Program-made: the position numbers and the translations under genes
NCBI GenBank assembly: GCA_022819585.1
Contig: JAJEGY010000009.1
Location: 186,001 to 250,000 of the forward strand
Direction of reading: 5' to 3'
Length of the DNA stretch: 64,000 nucleotides
DNA from: Dehalococcoidia bacterium
Lineage (GTDB): Bacteria > Chloroflexota > Dehalococcoidia > Lucifugimonadales > Lucifugimonadaceae
Notes under the pieces: generated by a model
The model's database searches: none
What the model saw: only the letters and a program-made list of their open reading frames with translations
Told to the model about the DNA's origin: nothing
In this document: in pieces, positions 60,696-64,000 of the stretch
Position numbering within the stretch: the first letter of the stretch is position 1
How the letters are laid out: every line of letters begins with the position of its first letter

Positions 60696-63572
60696 ATGAC
60701 AACGCGGCAAAGCATTGACGAAAAAGCGCTGAATGGGTTCATCGCACAGGCGATGGAGAAACTGGCGCCGCCACACTACGAAGTCGGTCCGGAGATTCAT
60801 GGTCAGGCCACCCTTGACAATACGACTCCTGACATCGTGGTTAGGATGCCTTATGATCTGCGGATGATCGTGGAAACTGAATATGGCGCCCCGGCGGTTG
60901 GTGATGCGATTAGTCGACTGGGTTACGACTTTGCTGACCACACGCGCGATGTGAAGAACGTGATCGCACTGGGGATACCGAGTCGGTTAGGCGAACGCAT
61001 GCGGCACGTTGATCGCGAAGCCGAGTTGATGAGTGATTCTCCGCAGTTCCTGATGCAGGTAGTGACTGGCCGATCTCCAGACGATCCAGAGATTGTGATC
61101 ACCCCTCCGAACCCCATCCCTGTCTCGTTGCGCGACGTGGTCCAATATGCATGGTTGGCGGCGATACCGGAATCCTATGCCGCTGATGTGTTATCGAACG
61201 TAGTTGCGAATCTTCGGACTGCCCGTAACGAATTGACGCGATTGCTCGAAGCCGATGGCGAATCTGAAGATGCCTTAATTGCTCAAAATGCTTTGGGTTT
61301 CAGATATGGCAATCCTGATAGTGAATCACCGACTGAAAGTGCCGCCGGAAACATTGTAGGCACTTTGGTCAGCATGATCGAGTTGCACAGAAATCTCAAT
61401 AGGTGGGGGCATTTGAGTGGAGTGCAGCCTATTGATTCGCCGTATCTGTGGAGTTCGGTAACGGGTGAGGGTATTCCAAGCAGGATTGCAGTTGAATGGC
61501 GGAAAATCGAGCAGGTGGATTACAAGCCCTTGTCCACGATCGCGGCGGAGATGCTTGAGGACCAGGATCTGTCTCCCAAAATCGGACGTGCGTTGAAAGC
61601 AGTGCATGACACGATAGAGGAACATTTCGAAGCGGGACTGAGCGCAACTACGAATGTCGCCGCCGCTGTATGGCAGGAACTTACTCCTGATCGGGATGAG
61701 CGTGCAGTGAATTATACGCGGCCGCACCGAGCCGAGATGTTGGCGAATATGACGTCGTCGCGCTTGGAGCGACATTCAGAGGCTCGTTACGCAGAGATTT
61801 GCGCCGGCACCGGCACTTTGGCACGGGCAACCGAGGAAAACATCCGTTTCAGGCATTATGCGGAATCAAGTGACAAGACCAGCGTTCACGCAACTCGGAT
61901 GAAGAATCGGATCCAACTAACCGACATCAGCCAACAGTCGGTCTCCGTCGCAACTGCGAACCTTACGTCGTTAGAACCGGAGTCGGGCTTTGACCACAGC
62001 AACATTTTTGCGATCACTACGAGCGGTGGGGCACTTGACTTCCTCAGTCCAGAAGGCGTTACGTCGGTGGGATCAAGGTTGATCGGGAGTTTCGGCGAGG
62101 AGAGCGGGATGTTGGTTCTTGATGCTGGATCGGTCGGAATCTGCTGTAACAATGACCCATATTTCCGTTCACGAGGCGGAGCTAGCAATCCGATTTCGAG
62201 TCGCGAGATGAGTAGATACAAACGTTTGGCTGACAGGAAGCTCCGAGGGGTAGCGAATGGTCAGGCGGGTCTTGCAACCTTCATGCACGTGATTGAACAT
62301 GAGATGCTTGCGAACGGTGCACCTCACGGCAAAGTGCTTCCGCTGACTGCGGCCCACGCACCCACCTATGAAGGTTTTCGCCGTAATATCGAGAACGATT
62401 ACGGAGATGTTATCGCTATCAGCACCGCGGCTGGTGGTGGCGATTCGATGTCGGATGATACTGGGATCCAAGAGATGCTGTTGATCGGGACGAAGCGGGA
62501 GAGCGGGCGAGGGGATCGTGCCGTAACATGCGTCAATTTGGTTGAGGACTTCCAAACGAAACTAGAGGCCAAAATGTATGCCGATGCGGTTATGCGGACG
62601 TTGGCTTCGGGGGCTGAATCGGGGGAAATCTACGTCGGTGATTTCGTGGCGACATTTAACAGGATGGAAAATCTGGGGAGAGGTCAACCTTGGTATTCGC
62701 TGGGTTCGAGTGGGCCTTACACCAAATTAACCGACTTCGTAACGCGCGGCTTAGCTTGGGATCCATCTACGGATTATGAAACCGCATTTGGCATGCCGAT
62801 GGTGACCTTGGGAGATTTGGCAGAGATCGGTCCTACTCATCACTTAATCGGCTGTTTGCCAAATAGCAGCTCACCTAGTGGTGCATTCTGGATGGAACCC
62901 GTTGATGGTGCCAATGCCCCCCAAAACGCTTCCTTATGGGCGGTCGACTTCAGGTCTCAAACCCAAATGACGATCTTGCCGACTCATAACGGGACGCCTC
63001 GTGGCGATTCGACAGCCGCAACACAGATGTTGGCATCGTCGGGGAATTTCTACATTTCGCGGAATTTAAGGCAAAGTGCCCAGACGATCGCGATGGCTTT
63101 TACTGAAGAAGCATGCATGGGAGGTAGATCGTGGACCACTATTCGGGCACAAACCGATGTAGCTAGGGCGATAGCGTTGTTCTTGAACAGCACTTACGGC
63201 ATGCTAATTCGGATCGGGTACGGATTATCGACTGATCGCGGGCGTTCGACCATTCAAATCCGTGCGATCCCCGGTCACCCAATCCCGGATTTTGCCGACA
63301 ATTCATCGGCCGGAGAGAACGCGCGGTCGTTGGCCAGTGAGAGTTTCGACGATCTGAGGCAACTGACCCTGAAACGTATCAGCTTGAGCGCTACAGATCC
63401 GAACCGTGCGAAGATAGACGAGGTGGTTACAAAGATGTTGGGTTTGGATTGGAACCTGACGACGGAGAACATGCTGGATAACTGGCGCAGGTTGATGTGT
63501 CAGCAGCCGACTGTTCACAATGAGACTAGGGCTACGTTGGAGGAGTTGAGAGAGGCGGGGGTGATTGAGTAG
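60696..63572 (+). CDS. DNA methyltransferase-like protein with N-terminal nuclease-like domain
   Basis: A 958-residue protein. Residues about 25-75 contain TPDIVVRMPYDLRMIVETEY, which resembles a PD-(D/E)xK core with the lysine position changed (ETE). The middle has a SAM-binding-like ARYAEICAGTGTLARA. Some 110 residues later comes GICCNNDPYFRSRGG in the place of NPPY, then KVLPLTAAHAPTYEGFRRNIE. The C-terminal 350 residues resemble a target-recognition region. The order matches type IIG or N6-adenine methylase-nuclease fusions, but NDPY for NPPY may weaken or change activity. I chose the ATG at 60696; an earlier start at 60657 adds 13 residues. Placement beside toxin-antitoxin remains suggests a defence setting. 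Confidence 0.65.
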   Translation: MTTRQSIDEKALNGFIAQAMEKLAPPHYEVGPEIHGQATLDNTTPDIVVRMPYDLRMIVETEYGAPAVGDAISRLGYDFADHTRDVKNVIALGIPSRLGERMRHVDREAELMSDSPQFLMQVVTGRSPDDPEIVITPPNPIPVSLRDVVQYAWLAAIPESYAADVLSNVVANLRTARNELTRLLEADGESEDALIAQNALGFRYGNPDSESPTESAAGNIVGTLVSMIELHRNLNRWGHLSGVQPIDSPYLWSSVTGEGIPSRIAVEWRKIEQVDYKPLSTIAAEMLEDQDLSPKIGRALKAVHDTIEEHFEAGLSATTNVAAAVWQELTPDRDERAVNYTRPHRAEMLANMTSSRLERHSEARYAEICAGTGTLARATEENIRFRHYAESSDKTSVHATRMKNRIQLTDISQQSVSVATANLTSLEPESGFDHSNIFAITTSGGALDFLSPEGVTSVGSRLIGSFGEESGMLVLDAGSVGICCNNDPYFRSRGGASNPISSREMSRYKRLADRKLRGVANGQAGLATFMHVIEHEMLANGAPHGKVLPLTAAHAPTYEGFRRNIENDYGDVIAISTAAGGGDSMSDDTGIQEMLLIGTKRESGRGDRAVTCVNLVEDFQTKLEAKMYADAVMRTLASGAESGEIYVGDFVATFNRMENLGRGQPWYSLGSSGPYTKLTDFVTRGLAWDPSTDYETAFGMPMVTLGDLAEIGPTHHLIGCLPNSSSPSGAFWMEPVDGANAPQNASLWAVDFRSQTQMTILPTHNGTPRGDSTAATQMLASSGNFYISRNLRQSAQTIAMAFTEEACMGGRSWTTIRAQTDVARAIALFLNSTYGMLIRIGYGLSTDRGRSTIQIRAIPGHPIPDFADNSSAGENARSLASESFDDLRQLTLKRISLSATDPNRAKIDEVVTKMLGLDWNLTTENMLDNWRRLMCQQPTVHNETRATLEELREAGVIE

Positions 63573-63707
63573 GGGGCATCGGATTGCTTGTCGCCCAATC
63601 GACTGGAGGTTGCCAGAGTTGACTGTAACTGCCCGCATCGCAGGTACACTTGAGACCAAGGCTGTGGTAGTGTTAGCCAAACCTCGAAGGTTGACCAACG
63701 ATGTCCC

Positions 63708-64000
63708 ATGATAGCGATAGATTCAATCATTAAACTGAACACGTCGGTCGTCTTTGTGTCGAGTAGTGCAGAACTTGGGCTCGGATCACCGGGGTTGCTG
63801 CTTGGAGCGAATCCATCGGGACTAAATGAGATCATCGAAGACCCGGTCCCGCAACAATCAGCGGATGGAATCGTCCTATCGAGCATGCGCAATCAGATTG
63901 TAGTCACGATCGGTTCTAACAGATTGCAGTTCGACGATCGTAGTGGGGAGCAACCGGCACGGGAAGACTTTCCTGCACGTGTGGCCCGCGCGGCCGAATT
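63708..64000 (+). CDS. Hypothetical protein, cut by the right window edge
   Basis: An open frame of at least 97 codons from an ATG at 63708, starting MIAIDSIIKLNTSVVFVSSS and still open at base 64000. I do not recognise it. The ribosome site is weak (AAGG about 17 bases upstream). It is on the same strand as, and 135 bases after, the methyltransferase-like gene, and could be its partner. Confidence 0.5.
   Translation, partial: MIAIDSIIKLNTSVVFVSSSAELGLGSPGLLLGANPSGLNEIIEDPVPQQSADGIVLSSMRNQIVVTIGSNRLQFDDRSGEQPAREDFPARVARAAE

Noticed and set aside
1-64000. CRISPR arrays, rRNA and tRNA genes
   Set aside because: No regularly spaced direct repeats, rRNA signatures or tRNA T-loop patterns with matching arms were seen by eye.

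Overview
The window looks like a chromosomal segment of an uncultivated Chloroflexota bacterium, most likely close to the marine or sponge-associated SAR202 lineage. The basis is the gene repertoire seen here: two enolase-superfamily sugar-acid dehydratases, two HpcH/HpaI aldolases, a class III CoA-transferase, a GlcD-type FAD/Fe-S dehydrogenase, a UbiA/UbiX/UbiD set, a GreA-like factor with an extra N-terminal domain, and Thr/Pro-rich lipoproteins. This placement is an inference. No rRNA, tRNA or CRISPR array was found.

Layout. 0-17 kb: histidine decarboxylase with a double-ACT protein; a leftward ubiD-ubiX-ubiA-mutL block; three tandem MFS exporters; a PLP dehydratase; pyrD; a ribokinase-like gene; a small membrane protein; and an NHL propeller. 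17-24 kb: a large structured non-coding element, then a defence island. The island holds a sulfur-binding-domain/HNH nuclease, a methyltransferase and restriction endonuclease each interrupted by an in-frame TAA, and a PHP-AAA protein of the TrlF/Ppl type. Palindromic repeats lie on both sides. 24-34 kb: sugar-acid catabolism (two dehydratases, KDG kinase, KDPG-type aldolase, SDR, HpcH aldolase), glycerol kinase, a VLRF1-type ribosome-rescue protein carrying a palindromic repeat inside its reading frame, and ThpR. 34-43 kb: Fic protein, NAD-kinase-like protein, a 968-residue FAD/Fe-S dehydrogenase, TerC, GreA-like factor, a DUF1015 protein and a frameshifted acetyltransferase. 43-58 kb: an operon of three peroxiredoxin-like lipoproteins, then class V aminotransferase, tyrS, ribF, aroF/G-type DAHP synthase, aroH, trpA, a CPBP protease, an MBL hydrolase, a STAS protein, enoyl-CoA hydratase, a CoA-transferase, ftsH and an aldolase. 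58-64 kb: a second copy of the structured element, an orphan HigA with a HigB remnant, a large DNA-methyltransferase-like protein, and a gene cut by the window edge.

Main discoveries. (1) The three tandem peroxiredoxin genes (43.2-45.6 kb) each have an in-frame TGA at the peroxidatic position of a U-x-x-C motif. Each TGA is followed at identical spacing by a small hairpin with a GGU-containing loop. One stem pair changes from A-U to G-C with pairing kept. They read as three tandem selenoproteins with bacterial SECIS elements. (2) Two distant, diverged copies of a structured element of about 0.65-0.8 kb (16.85-17.63 kb and 59.21-59.87 kb) both lie behind a TTGACA promoter pointing left and share landmarks in the same order. 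One conserved hairpin has a constant loop and compensatory stem changes. I do not recognise the family; it is a candidate undescribed large RNA. (3) A palindromic repeat family is dispersed through the window; one copy is inserted in frame within the VLRF1 gene and another abuts the remains of higB. (4) Both genes of the restriction-modification pair carry an in-frame TAA.
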